64,000 nt of DNA from Lanius collurio (lineage: Eukaryota > Chordata > Aves > Passeriformes > Laniidae). The notes below the pieces were generated by a model, which was not told the DNA's origin, did not search any database, and saw only the letters and a list, made by a program, of their open reading frames with translations. Shown here one piece after another: positions 1 through 12,648 of this stretch. The stretch covers positions 28,553,809 through 28,617,808 of the forward strand of contig JACBWW010000008.1 of NCBI GenBank assembly GCA_020086605.1. Direction: 5' to 3'. The translations under genes were made by a program, and so were the position numbers. How positions within the stretch are numbered: the first letter of the stretch is position 1; each line of letters opens with the position of its first letter.

Positions 1-3000
1 AAAGGTCTTTTAAAGCCTCCTTCTTCTTCAGGGAGGCTGACCCCAGACCCCCCAACAAATTTGTTTAGAAACAACCCCCTCACAGCCCACTGCAGCATTG
101 CCAGGGTAAACCCAAGGGCTCCTGTTCCATGAGCATCCCTGAAGTTGAAGGTTAAAGTTTAAGAACAACAGCAGTGATCTTTTCACACTTTCTGTGGATA
201 ATCCATTGAACTCTCAGTGCAGGGTGCTGGCCAGGCACAGCCAGGAGCTGGACAAACCCACCACATGGTTCCTACACAAGCCCCACCTGAGGAAGCTCCT
301 GCACTGGTGACTCCTGTGTGCTGGGAGGGAGTGGCAGGGAAGGATGACTCTGGATGCCTCTGTGTCTGCTGATTTCCCTTACGTACCTAGTAGTGGTCTC
401 AGCTAGAAAGAGAGACAGAGCAAGAGAGCCTCTGTTCTGACCCAGAACTGCTGCTCTTGGGCTCTTTCCTTCATCCTTTGCACTGTGAAATTTCACGTGA
501 TGCCTTTCACATCCTTTTACTCTTGTAAGAGGTATATGCTGCTGCTCTGCTGACCAACGAGGCTCATTAACCTGTTCTCAGCTTTCTCGCTGGTGTCTGC
601 TGATGAGCCCCACAGGGTTCTGAGGCAGCTGCCCCGTAGTTGCTGCCCTTTCTAAGCATCCTGCTTGCTGAGCCACACCTCACCCTACAGGGGGCTGGGA
701 TGAGGGATACCAGCAGAGGTTCTTCCCTGTCCTTCATCCCCAGGAGGTCTTTACCTACCCAGCATTTCTCACATCCTGAGGAAGTGGCTGCAGACGAAGG
801 AGCTGTGAGTGCTGTCCGGGAGGGAGCGTGCCTGTCCTTTGACCTCATGTGCTACGGGAAAAGGAGCTCTTCTGGCTCTCTGCCCTGCGCTAGCAATGCT
901 TAACCCAATGTCCCTGACTCCCTGAAAAATCCCAGCCAGCAGAAAAAGGCAGCCACCCGCTGGGAAGAAGGAAGGCACCATTGAGTCTCTTCTTGTCTTT
1001 GTTCAGGCAGGCAAAGTCCAAGGCTAGCTGTCACACAGAGCCATTCCAGGCTGTGGGTGTGTGGCAGCACATCCTGTAGATCCACGGAAACTGGCACCAG
1101 AGATAAAAAACTGGAGAGAACTTTGCTTGAGGGCATCCAGGGGGGGATGCAGGGCTCAGGACATGATGCATGAGGTTGGGCTGGTTTTTTGTGAGCTTGC
1201 CACGATGGGTACTTCCAGCTCCTTGCAGTAGAGAAACAGCACCCTGGACCACGTCTGTGCTTACTATTGACTGAAAAATGTTGATGGGTCACTCCAACAC
1301 ATTTCAAGTATTTTGTGGTTTGGATGCTGTTTGTGGGTTTCAGTTGGTTTGTTTGTTGGTTGTCTTGGTTACTTTTATTTTAAAAAAGAGTGATTTCTGT
1401 GGACAGGGGTGCTTGAGGTGAACGTGACAGGACTCAGAGATGGGCACAAAGTAAGAGGCTGCTCTGACAGACACCTGCCTGGCCTTCCTCTAAATTTCTT
1501 GCAGCTGCTGCTGCTGCATCCCAAACACCATTTCTGAAGGGACACGAAGGTTTATGGTCCTGCTGTGGGAAGATGCCTCTTGTCACCAGCACGCCCCAGA
1601 GTGGAGGAGCACTCCCAGCAGAGGACATTGCTCCCTGCCTGTGTCAGAGAGTTTATCAGACAGATGCAGATGCAGCTCTGAGCCCAGGAGCACCTGGGTT
1701 GTGGGAGAATGACACTGCTGAGCTCTGCTCCACAGTTACAACAGGCTCATCCTTTTACTGTGGCCCTGCCACGGTCTCTGTGTGCCACTCACTGTCCTCC
1801 TCCTTCCCAGTGCACAGGAGTGGCAGAAAACTCTTCCATTCATTATATGCCTGGTCTGTTTAAATGAGACTATGAGGGCTTTAGGGTCTAGTGCAGGTCT
1901 GAGTCTCTGGGTAGCACCTGTAAGAATAACAGCTCCTGTGTGACATGGAGGGGCACACATGGTTGGGACATCCTGCACTTGAGTGCTGATGCTCTTTTTT
2001 GGTGTGCAGGAACCACAGCCACGGTGCTGAGTGCTGGCACAGACCACGGGAAATGCCTGTGTTCTCTTTGCTTCCCTACTGTCCTAAAACCACAGGAAAA
2101 CACTGTTACAAGCCTCCAGGCCAGGGTAGCCCTGCTTTGGTCATGCAACACTTGTCTGTGCTGGAAACGCCATCTCAAGGAGTCTGTGAGGTGCTGGGAT
2201 GGGTCCACAAGCCTTGCCCCCCATAGCTCCCTTCTCACACAGACACAGAGCAAGGAGAAGGCATCCACCAAACTCCCACCAGCACCAGCAGTGGCTGCAG
2301 GCAGGCAGCAGCAGCTGAGCACAGGTGACAGCCACAGAAGCCCATGGTTTATGGTGAAAGAGCTTGTACAGGATGCAGTGAGCACAGGAGGAACCCAAAA
2401 TCTCCATCCTGGTGAGTCTCTGCTACTCTTTTTCAAGGTTCCCATGCTGGTACATGTAAGCTAGTATCATTTCAGAGCTGACATCCCATCAGAGCCCTAG
2501 ACATTTGGTGCTGCCATTGCCTGGCTTTATCCCTCCTGGCACCCTCCTGGAGTACTTGGACAGGGTCACAAGGCTGTGCATGGCCGCCTATTCCTGTGAG
2601 GGGACACAGAAAGCCACTTGGTTTGCAGCCAGGGATGGGGTGAGGCTAGCCTGCTTAGCCTGCCCCAGGTGCATGCCAGTGAATACTTCCCAGCTAATCA
2701 AGGATGTTTTCCAGTGAGCTCTGAGCCATGCACAGCTAATGTCTCACACCAGTGCCATTTACCTCTGCACTGAAATAAACTGCTGATTACACAGCAGTAG
2801 ATTAAAGGGCTTTCAATATCTTTATTGATATTTCTGGGTACAAGATAAAAAAACTTCAAAGAAAAAAAATAAGTGAAGGTAAATCTAAATGATAAAGGGA
2901 GAACTTGGCACCTTATCCTCCTTCTTACAGTCTGCTCAGGTTTGCAGATTACACAGCCCCGTGTACATTTCAGTAAATACTCACAGTGGTACAATGAAGG

Positions 3001-6000
3001 CTCATTTCCTTGCAGAGATACTCGCAAGCCCCATGCCTCGGTCTTGTCCTCTCTCTTCTTGCACTGCTAATGGTAATCTGTCCTTTGCTGCTGATGGACT
3101 GTGTGGCTTGGAGAGGCTTGGCTTGGCCATGGACAGAGGGGCAGTGGGGAGTTGCACTGTCTCTTTGCTGCCCTTGGCAAAGATGAGGAGCACAGGAGAG
3201 ATATGAGACATTAACAGCCCTGATTCCAAAGATACAAGGAAGCTGGGCTTCCCTTGGTGTGACAGGAGCATGGGAATCAACAGCTGGATGGGCAGCACCC
3301 CCCTCTTGCCCCTTGTGGGGCTTCAGCTGCTGCCCACATTCAGTCTCCTTGTCTTTTTGGGGCTTTTCTTACTTTCTGGATCTGAGCTGTGCTTTGAGGA
3401 AATGAACCTGCACTTTCCTTTGCAGCTGATGTTCCAACGAAAGTGGCAGATTCTTTCAGATTTTTATCCTTAAAGCAACTGTCTCCCTGAAGAAATGAAA
3501 GCATGGCCTTTCAGGCATCAGTACACTTCCTCTGGGCTCCAGATCCCAGTTCTAACACTTCTATAGTTTTCCAGCCCTGCAGAGCAAGGAGCACTGCAGA
3601 GGTGAATCAGGTCTGTAGATCACCTCTCAGGTTTTCACTGGGGATCCTCAGGCCACAGCTTAGGGACTGCTGCTTTTAAAGGATTGTGATGCAAAAAGGA
3701 AGAGAAAGAGGTTATTTTCTGCAGAACTGAGTCCTGGAGCAGAGCCAAGCTCCTATGCTTATGTAATAAGAATAAGCAAACAGCAAAAATCCCGCAGGAA
3801 GGGGAGGCCACTAACCCACAGCAGGATCTGAGCCACCAGCAGCTCCGACTTCTTCCTCTTTCCTCCATCTGAGGCTTTGGGTTTTGCTGGGTTCCCCTCC
3901 TGCTGGGTTCCCCTCCCACTGGGCAGCAGCAGGCTGCCTTCCCAGCAAGGGTAGCACACGAGTTGTACTGTGCTTCCTTCCATTCACCCTTCTAGTGGGC
4001 CCCTGAACCCAGCAGCTCTCTTTAGCCAGGCTGCAGGCAGGACTCTGACCTTCTCAACTGTCCCAGTGCCCCTGAAGGCAGAGCAGTGCCCACTGAGGGT
4101 ATCAGGGCTGCACAGGTGGCAGCAACTGAAGCAAATGCCCCCTTGTACTGGAATACTCTGAGCATCATTTCCGACAGGTTTTGGCCCAGGTCAGCTAGCC
4201 TGACTCCCAAAGCAGGCATCATTCCCAGCTGGAAAGCAGTCCTTGGCAGAGCTGGTTCCTTAGTGCAACCATAGCTGGAGCGTCCTTGTTCCTCTCTTTG
4301 CAGGTCTGGGGGCTGGTTTCTGCACGATGTGTCTGCTGGGGCTCTCGGAGTGCCATGGTGGGTTATTGCCCTTACCCTGCTGAAGAGCAAGGCCAGAGGG
4401 GTCTGCAGAGGCTCATCCCTCAACTCTGCACACAGCAAAAGCATTTCCCCAGCTCCTTTGGCTACCTTGCTTGGTCACTCCTCTCATCCATCACTTGCTG
4501 GGGGATCTGAAAAGGCACAAAGAGAATGCCCAGCCCCACAGTCCCTGCAGCCTCTTTGAGTCTGCAGTCCAGTGCCCCACAACATGCCAAAACCCCGGGA
4601 AAGGCTACTGGGAGAGAGGTGCAAGTCCTTACCCAAAGCAGCTCGCTGCAGCTCCACCAGAATTACAGAAGCACTGGCACCTTCATGCCTAGGGGATTTT
4701 CTCACCTGGCAGCATGAGCTGAGGGATGGTGTCACCCTGCTGCAGGTGGGAGAGGACATGGCTCCCAGTTTGCTTCAGCCCCTGGTTTGCTGGGTATCTT
4801 GAGACCTCTCCTGACAGGGCTTGGCCTCCAGGGATCTGAGACAGGGGCTGAAGTAAAACCGAGGGGTGGGAGGGTGGCTGCTGCCCATGGCAGCCTGTCA
4901 CCAGTTAGAGATGCCACGCAGAGGCAGCAAGTATTTGTTTGCTGGAAACCACTTCCAGAACCCTGAGCCTACAGGGAAGGGCCAGAAACACTCCCAGGAC
5001 CCAGACTGGAAAGCTGGAATCAGGCACACATCAAGGCAAAGATATGACAGCCTCAGACATGGGGGCTGTTCATTCCTTGGGTTAAGAGCAGGGATCAAAA
5101 CCTCCTTGATTGGTAAATCTCAGCTTCAGGAATGAAGTGGCCACATCTGTTCTTAACCTCTGTTCTACTGCCTGCAGAGGCTCTGAGTTTCACCAAGGGA
5201 TGAGGAAGCCTCAGACCACAGGGGTGCACCAGAGCCCATGCCATCCATGTTGTCACCGCTTCTGCCCTGTTGTCCCCATGCACCAGCACATACCAACACA
5301 AGGGTTGGCAGGGAGCCCAGCTGGAAAGGGCCAGAAGGGCTTTTTACCTGCTTGGCTTGTGAATCAGTGGCTGTCACGATCCATCACTGGCTTGCTGCCC
5401 TGAGCCACAGGCTGCAGAGTGGCTCTCGACAGCTCCCTCAGATTCTATTCCCCAGTCCCACTCTTCCTTTCATTTTCCAGAGTTTTCTCTGTGACTATAA
5501 ATAGCCTTGTGAGGGACTTGTCAGCCCTTGTGGAAGAAGAGGCAATAATCTCTTCCTGAAGGAAGTGGCCAGGACACTCAAAGGCTTCCTTCTCACCCAC
5601 ATGTAAATGATACCAAACAATGTGCCTGGGAGGAAACTGAGGCAGAGAGGGTAGAGGAAGCTGTGAGGAGCAGGGCTCCAGAGCCCTTTGTGGAGGGAAT
5701 ACAGCTGCTGCCACCATGCTTGGTGGGGGCCTGCCACTGGGAACCTCACTGTTAGGGATCTGTGGTGCTCCTGTATGAGCACTGCTGAACCCATAGGCTT
5801 GCCACAAAAGCAGGAAGCATGCTGTGAATGGCCAAGAGTCCTGTTGGGGGTCTACAATGAATGCTTTAAGTGGGATGACTTACTACTTCCCATTTGCCAG
5901 CTTGGCACTGGAGATGGCTACCATCTCCTCCAGCTATCCAGAGGTCTTTATTCCAGAAAATCTTGTTTTGAAAAAGCTATCATTGTCCCCCAGGTGAAAG

Positions 6001-7084
6001 TACTCACTGGGTAGAGTGGAGGTCTGCAGGAGGATCTGCATCCAGCATCTTTACCCTTGGCTGGTGTTAGGAACTGCTGATCCTGCAGCAGCAGGGGTTT
6101 TACCCTTCCACAGAACCTCTCCTCCACCCAGGACAGGCACAGCTTAGATGACACACTTTTCTCTTGACATTGCTTAATTGGCTTGATTTGTCCATATTAA
6201 ACATTTACCATCCACAGTTAGCTCCCTCATTAGCTATGACACATCATGTTTAACCACACACCAATACTGCAGCAATGCCAGGGCCAGCAGCAAACACTCA
6301 GGGAACTTCTGCACAAGGATAACGCAGAGACCATAAAAAAATCTGGGTCTGAAATCAAACTTAAACAAGCCTGGGAACACTTCTGAGATGGTAGAAGACC
6401 TTAGACAAGTGTGCACATCCCCATGAACAGCCTTCATCCCTGCCTCCTTTATTTACACACTGCATAATGGCTTGCCTGTGGACCTGAGCTCTTGCAAAGC
6501 GGAATTAACATGCATTTGGTTCACAAACCACAGCCTAATTAATTCCCAGCAAAGCTTCACTCTGTGGCTGTGGAAGTTCAAGGTGCTACCCAGGGTTAAC
6601 CAGATGCCTCTCCTCCACACCCAGGGGGCTCAGTCCTACCAGCATAGGGCAAGGGATGGGTGTTCCAGGACCAGGGAGAAACCAGGTGGGTGGGAAAGGA
6701 GAACAGTTCCAGAAATGACAAAAAGCCAAATGAGGAGCGTGTCGGGGTCCCTGTGAACCCCAGCTCCACGCTGAAGCAACCTCAGGCCCATCACCCCCAG
6801 GGCTTTTCCCTGAGGGTTTTCTCAGCCTCCTCTCACAGGGATGGAAGCAATTTCTCCAAGGGCTGTTTTTGAAGGCAATGTTTGCCATCTAGTGGGAAAA
6901 CAGAGTCTGTGTATCTCACTCGCCGGCAGAAGGATGGGGCTATGGTTATTTCGGCAGTAGTTAGGGGCCAGACGCCCCCTTGCCCATAGTTGGGCAGCAG
7001 CTCCTAGCTGGGAGTTCCGGGGAAGAGGGAAACTGGGAGAGGTGGTGCTGGTTTAGCTTCCTGCGGGCAGCTCTCCAGCCATAG
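1..7084. other. Non-coding, no gene recognised
   Basis: Unique-looking sequence with moderate GC. The longest open frames (for example 1940-2464 plus, 1888-2445 minus) overlap each other on opposite strands and show no domain. A T/G-rich tract lies at about 1310-1390. Confidence 0.5.
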
Positions 7085-7152
7085 ATGCCTGCCTGACTGT
7101 GGATCCCTTGCCCAAGCCCTTGGAGAAGTCCCTGGCTGAGCTGCTGCCCAGC
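7085..7152 (+). other. Exon-like segment, unrecognised
   Basis: Acceptor CTCCAGCCATAG and strong donor GTAAGT enclose a frame reading ACLTVDPLPKPLEKSLAELL-PS. It ends in phase 0 and would join the next candidate in frame, but that one contains a stop. No family is recognised. Confidence 0.2.
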
Positions 7153-7227
7153 GTAAGTGGGGAGCTGAAAGAAGTGCTCTCTAGTAGGGGGAAAAGCACC
7201 ATGTTCTGGATAAATGTTGCCTTTCAG

Positions 7228-7569
7228 GTCAGCAAATCTCGTGGGGATTGGTGTCTTCCACACTGGCATTCTCCCAGGCCTCCCTCTTCCAGGTCTGCAT
7301 CCTCCTGGGGACCAGCGCCCTCCAAGTTGGCATCTCCAGTACTCCACTGGCAATCAGCATCTTCAAAGTCAGCATCCTCTCTGGCATCAGTGCCTTCCAG
7401 GTCAGCATATTTCTGGTGATCAGTACTTTCCAGGTTGGCTTTCCTCTGGGAATCAGTGCCTTTAAGACCTGCAGATCATCCTGGGGATGAGTCATCATCC
7501 CAGGAGGCAATCCTGGACAGATCTGACCCTTTTGGCACCTTACCACGTCCTGATCCATCAGCACAGAGG
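7228..7569 (+). pseudogene. Exon-like segment spanning the 33-bp repeat, with an in-frame stop
   Basis: Starts after TTGCCTTTCAG in the frame of the preceding candidate. The frame reads an SSRSASS-type 11-residue repeat, meets a TGA at about 7417, then continues open through an acidic segment (HPGDESSSQEAILDRSDPFG) to a CAGAG/GTGACT donor. It may be a decayed coding repeat, or repeat-driven chance. The exit phase does not fit the next exon candidate. Confidence 0.15.
7286..7480. repeat. 33-bp minisatellite (11-codon period)
   Basis: Five or six copies of a 33-bp unit (CTTCCAGGTCAGCATCCTCC then TGGG-ATCAGTGC), diverged 10-30 percent, with one longer copy. Because 33 is divisible by three, all frames show an 11-residue periodic peptide, so open frames here are weak evidence of coding. 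Confidence 0.8.
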
Positions 7570-7903
7570 TGACTATGCTGGTGCTGGTGCCTAGAATTCA
7601 TGTGGAGCTCAGCTGCTCCCACATCTGGTGGATCATCCAGTGCAGAACAAAGGCTGAGAGTTGCTTGGCTGTGTTGTGACCCTGCAAAGCCACATGAGAC
7701 TCCCAGAGGAACATTTAACTCCAGTCCATCATATTCGGGATGCAGAGAAAAGCCCAGCTGTACAGAGCTCTGTCTGCCCAGTGCCTGCTCCTGCAATCCC
7801 AGAAACATGGAGAGCACTGTAGTGCCCCAGCTGGTTCAGAAGTTTCCACATAGGGCTGGGCCATGCTGTCCATAACCTCTACATGTTTATTCTACCCATG
7901 CAG

Positions 7904-7968
7904 ACAATGCTGCTGAAGTGGCAGTGGATGAAGGGGACCACAAGGTGCAGCTGGTGGGAGGAGAGCAG
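7904..7968 (+). other. Exon-like segment, unrecognised
   Basis: Acceptor TTCTACCCATGCAG, donor GTAGAG. The frame AAEVAVDEGDHKVQLVGGEQ ends in phase 0 and joins the next candidate in frame. No domain is recognised. Confidence 0.25.
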
Positions 7969-8019
7969 GTAGAGAGGCTGCCCAGGGAAGCTCCTGAAGT
8001 GTGTCCTGCTCCATTTTAG

Positions 8020-8115
8020 TCCTTGCAGCTGCAGGAGAAGATGGAGATCCTGCAATGGGGGAGGGAGGAGATAACTCCTCTGAGCAAGCGACATGACAGT
8101 ACCAAGGAGCTGTAG
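8020..8115 (+). other. Exon-like terminal segment ending in a stop
   Basis: Acceptor TGCTCCATTTTAG, then LQLQEKMEILQWGREEITPL and SKRHDSTKEL followed by TAG. Charged, helix-prone sequence that continues the 7904-7968 frame. Together they could be the 3' end of a small unidentified gene. Confidence 0.25.
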
Positions 8116-8244
8116 TCCTTGTGTTGCACAGCAGAAATGCGTGCATGGGGAGCACACAAGCATGTGTCCCCTAGTGCCACCACACTCCAGGGCAGGAACA
8201 CAAAACACTGGCAACTCTTGCTTGGGCAATAGGACTGTTTCCAG

Positions 8245-8270
8245 TATATATATATATATATAAAAAAAAA
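8245..8270. repeat. (TA)n with poly-A tail
   Basis: Nine TA units followed by eight A. Confidence 0.9.
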
Positions 8271-8618
8271 GCCAAAAAGCTAGCAGGAAAATCATGGGCT
8301 GCTGCTGCTGCTTGGAGCAGGAAGCAGCCATTTCCCAAGAGCATCATGAGCAGCAGTGCTTGGGCAGAGCTGCGCTGCTGGCTGTTGCCTCCCAGCATCT
8401 CTGCAGCCACGTGCTTGGCATTTCTCATCTGTGAAAGACCAAAAGCATCCTAGAGGCAGGGAAGGGGCCAGCCCCAGCAAGCAAAGAAAGAAACAACCCA
8501 TATTTGGAGGGAGAAGCTGACAGTGCAGCAGCAAGACATGTGTCAGGTTTCTCCCTTCTCCACATCTGTTTGGGTGTCAGCACATCTGGCCTGGCAGGTG
8601 ATGTCTCCTCTGTTTCAG

Positions 8619-8665
8619 GAAAGACGGGCAAAGAATTTTCAGGCCTGTGGCAGCTAGAAAGGGAG
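8619..8665 (+). other. Exon-like segment, unrecognised
   Basis: A strong acceptor (CTCCTCTGTTTCAG) and a moderate donor (GAG/GTAGAT) enclose 47 bp open in two frames, one reading KTGKEFSGLWQLERE. Confidence 0.12.
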
Positions 8666-9415
8666 GTAGATGAAGATGAGGGAGCATGGGGGCTTGCAGG
8701 GGTTTCTAATGGGTTGAATGCTTGGATCTCTAGCAAGTTCCCAGGCAGAGGCATCCACATGCAGGTGAGATGAAAGCCATGGTCAGGGTGAATGCTCAGC
8801 TCTGCATTTTTAAAGCATTTGTGTTTGGAATCACTGCATCTCTGGGCATGGTTCCTGCTATTCCTACTTTCTCAGTGTCTGGGCAGCATGAGAGGGAAGC
8901 AGCTCCTGAGGGGGATGCAATCCCTCTGGAGATGCCCCACATGCTCCTCAGTACTCTAAGAACCTGCACTGGTGACAATTCAGGCTCTGTCTCCTCATGT
9001 CAGCTGTGATACCACTTACATGAGGACGGGGCGCATGGGTCACACCCAAGACTGCTCCCACACACAGTCCTTGCTCTCTGCCCATGGGCCTCTCACCCTT
9101 CTGCACAAGTCAGTCCCTGCACAGTGAGCATCTTTGATACTTGGGATGGCAACTGAGTGTCCAAACTACCTACCCATACATTCATCTGTAAATCCATCTA
9201 TCCCTTCCTCCCTCTTAAAACCAACCTATGCATGATCTATATATCAGCACATCTCCCTCCCTCAATCCATGCATGCTTCCCTCCCTGCTGGACCCCTGAC
9301 TGTATGTATGTACCCTTGCTCTCTACATCACCTCATGACACTAACAGATGTATGTTTCATGGTCTATGTCTCCCACATTCTGCTGAAGCTGCTTTTACTT
9401 CTTTCCTTGGCTCAG

Positions 9416-9452
9416 GATTTGGCAGAGAAGGAAGCAGAAGCAGCCATGAGAG
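9416..9452 (+). other. 37-bp microexon-like segment
   Basis: A long pyrimidine tract with CTCAG and a perfect AGAG/GTAAGT donor enclose a frame reading DLAEKEAEAAMR. The splice signals are excellent but the segment is short, and no gene is recognised. Confidence 0.2.
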
Positions 9453-12114
9453 GTAAGTTGAGACTGTTTGCTTCACAGTCCTGTGCAACTCGCCTCCTCC
9501 CCTGCAAAATGCGGGCTGATCCTGGCACCGAGGCAGGGAGAGGAGGAGGCTAGTCCTGAGGGCTAGCTCAGAAATTTGGCAGGGTTGGTGGCAGTGAAAC
9601 AGCCCAGGCAGAGCTGCACAACCGCCCACAACCAGTGCCCTACTGCAAAGGCTTCTGCCAAAGCTATGGATTTCCCAAACGAGCTCCTGCCTGAGACATG
9701 ACCCTGTGCTGGGTGGAGACAATAGACATGGACCCCTCTGCATGTTCATGCTGGGGACCTTCCCTGATGGAAATTTTTTTTAAACCAAGTATACCCCAGG
9801 CCATGTTCTCCTGCACTTTTTTCCTGCTGGGCTTGCGCTGGTCCCTGTTCCATGCCAGGAAGCTGGACCCATCCCTGCTCCATGTGGATGCAGTCCGTGG
9901 GCTGCTTTGACCTGGCCCATTCTCAGCATATGCAGGCCTGGCTTGTACCAGCTCCCCTGGCGATCTTGGCACAGCATCCACCTTGGGGAGGGTGGGATAT
10001 GGCAGCAAAGGCAAGTTTGGATGTGCCTCTGCCTACTTGGGGCAGGGTGCGTCCAGGCAGGGCTCCAGCCTGCAGCAGGAAGCCTCTGCTCGCTCAGCGG
10101 CTGCGTGAGCCACCAGAGAGCCCAAGCCTTGGAGGAAGTGCCCTGGCCCCACAGTGGGACAGGGAGGTGCCAGCACTGGGACTGGTCTCATGGTCCCTTC
10201 CTGTTTTTCTTCTCCACGGCTTGAAGACAGAGTTGATTTTGGCATCGGGATCCCTCTCCTTTATTCCAGATTGCTGCTCACCCCAGCCCTTCTCTTGCAT
10301 CTTCTCTGCTCCACTGGAAAGCCCTGTCTGCCCACGTCCAGCACCAGTGCATCCTCCCCTTGGGCATCTGGGAGTGCAGCACTGGGCATCTTTATTACCC
10401 AAAGCACAGGATTTGTGGCTTCCTTTGGGTCCCCAAGGCCTGTGTGTCACATTTACAGGCTGCTGGGGCAGGGAGCTGAGCCATGGGGCATCCCAGCAGG
10501 CAGCTGCAGTGTAGGCAGGCAGGACTTTGTAGTGGCATGTGGCCCCCTTGCCTGCTCCTGGTATCTCCAGCTGCCAAACGGGTGGCAGGTCAGGACTCCT
10601 TACATCAGAGAGAAAAGGGGTCCCCCTCCAGGGCTGTGGGCAGCAGGATGCAGTGATGAGAACCAGATGTGCCTCTCCTGCCCTCAAGCTGCCCTGGTCA
10701 CCAGAAGTGTGTGTCCCCACTGCCTGGCCAGGCAAGCCCCAGCTGAGGGACACAAGGCTTGCCACATGGAGGACAAAAGATCTATGGGTTCCCTAGCCAG
10801 CAGCAACACACTTCAGTTTGGAGCATGCCTGGGCTTTCTGGAGATTAGAAGCAGGCAGAATACAGGGGCCAGAGCTGCTGTCACACATGCTCTCCCATTT
10901 TCTGGCTGCTATGCTGCTACATCTCAAGCAGGCATCAGCCTCTAAACCAGAACCAGATGCCAGGAAGTTACTGAGTTGTTTGCAAACACTGGAGCCACAG
11001 CTATGGGAGGTACATGACCTGTGTTCCACAGCATCTCTGGGCAACCACTGGCTTGATCCCCTCCACAGTGGCAGAGGAGTGGGATCTGGTGGTGACAAGA
11101 GGAAGCTTCAAAGGGGTAAAGGCTGCCAGTGCCATGCTGGGGACAGAGAAGAGACAAGGGTGACCATAACAAGACAAGGCTGACTGTGTGACGCATCAGA
11201 ATGTGGGTTGGATGCTGGGGACCAGAGCCCAGCAGGGTATGGCAGTGTGATATACCTGGAGATGTCAAGCTGTGGGATACCCCTGGGAGAGGGGATGTAG
11301 CTGCTGAGCCTGGAATGTGCTGAATGTCCCAGTGCTGAGCCTGAGGCAGGATCTGGCTCCTTGCACCTCCCCATCTTGATACCCTGCCCTACCTGGCCCA
11401 TGGAGAGCTCTGCTCTTGTCCAAGGACAGTAGCACACTGTAGAGGGATGACCCCCATCTCTCTCATTCACAGTGTCTGTGCTCATGAGGGGCTGGAACCC
11501 CACAAAGCCAACCCCACGAAGACCCCTCATGACCCCACACCCAGGGGCACCCAGTGTGGACAGCAAGGAGCCTATGGGCACACAACACATTGCAAAAGGC
11601 ACAGTCTGTCCCAGATCTCTCCAACCCAGTCCACACAAGGACCCCGTTCACGGGCAGCCCCAGGACCCGCGTGGGCCCCTACCCTGCACTGGCTCTGCTC
11701 CCTGTGCTGCACGCATTGCTGCTGTCTGAATTTCCACCCAGCTCCATCTGGATCTCGTTGGGCTGCTGGCACTGAGCACTGAGGTCGGGAGGTGCCAACA
11801 CATGGAAGCCATTAGAGGAGCCGGGTCGAGGTGCGGCAAGGGGGCCACATGCAGAGTGAGGGGGGCTGTGCAGAGGGTCCTGTCTCGGCTGTCACGCTGG
11901 TGAGAGCAGGGGACATGTCCCACACAGGCCTGCAGCCTCTTCTGGCACTTAGCCTCGGCATGGGTCTCTCTCAGCCCCTCCAGGCACCTGAGGAGAAGGC
12001 TGAAGAGTTTGGGAAGTGCCTGTGCACCTCCTGCAAGGACCATTCCCAAGCTGGCACTCACCCCTCCCTTGGCCCAGCATGATCTGCAAAGGGGTTTTGC
12101 CTGGACAGTGCCAA
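9453..12114. other. Non-coding region downstream of IL11RA
   Basis: GC-rich with long overlapping open frames on both strands (9852-10514, 10154-10945, 10094-10765) whose composition (Cys, Trp, Pro, Gly, Ser and Leu rich, no domain) looks like chance in GC-rich DNA. Confidence 0.5.
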
Positions 12115-12631
12115 TGATAGCATTGGCATATCCCCTTTATTGGCATCGCTGCTCCGTCCAGCCACAGCACGGGGGATGGGGGCAGAGGGAAGGGGCACGG
12201 GGTGTTCTCTTCCACCTGCTGGCAGCTGGTGGGGGGTGACAGGCAGGGATCAGCACCCCTTGGGCTGGCAGTGGTGCCCGGCACCCCCGGGAGCCTACAC
12301 CCATGGTCCCCCTCAACACCAGGCAGTGAAGTGGGGCTGGCTCAGTGTCTTATCCCCATTTGTTTAGCAGCGCTCGGAGGTGGAGCTGGCCTGTCACCCT
12401 GAGCCTGAAGTGACTCCAGCTGGCTCCTGGTGGGCTCAGGCAGTCCAACGCTCCTGGGAGCAGAGCCTCTCTCCTTAGGATCCATCCTGCAACCCCAGGG
12501 TGTTGGGGGCTCCGGCAATGTCCACAGCTGTGGGGTGACCCAGGAGGCGTGGGGTCCTTGGGGGCCAGCAGTGGCATCAAGTCCCACACGTGGGCAAGCG
12601 GGTGCAGGGAGCAGGGATCGGCCAGGGCTCA
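12115..12631 (-). other. IL11RA: IL11RA 3' untranslated region
   Basis: It runs from the TAG stop to a canonical AATAAA (minus-strand 12141-12136) about 490 nt downstream. The cleavage point is estimated at 15-25 nt past the signal and is approximate. No intron or other reading frame is needed here. Confidence 0.55.
12136..12141 (-). terminator. IL11RA: IL11RA polyadenylation signal AATAAA
   Basis: Perfect AATAAA on the minus strand (plus-strand TTTATT), the nearest canonical hexamer found downstream of the IL11RA stop codon. Confidence 0.6.
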
Positions 12632-12648
12632 CTACAGGATCTGAGCTT
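12632..12648 (-). CDS. IL11RA: IL11RA coding exon 12: last four residues and stop
   Basis: After acceptor CTCGGCAG the sequence completes a Lys codon and gives A-Q-I-L and a TAG stop (12634-12632). The short ending resembles human APNL. If the intron before it were retained, exon 11 would instead read about 24 further residues to another stop. Confidence 0.75.

Noticed and set aside
9852..10945. Three overlapping long open frames (220, 263 and 223 codons) on both strands
   Set aside because: GC-rich DNA with no domain, no splice context and mutually overlapping frames; composition is Trp/Cys/Pro/Gly-rich as expected from chance frames.
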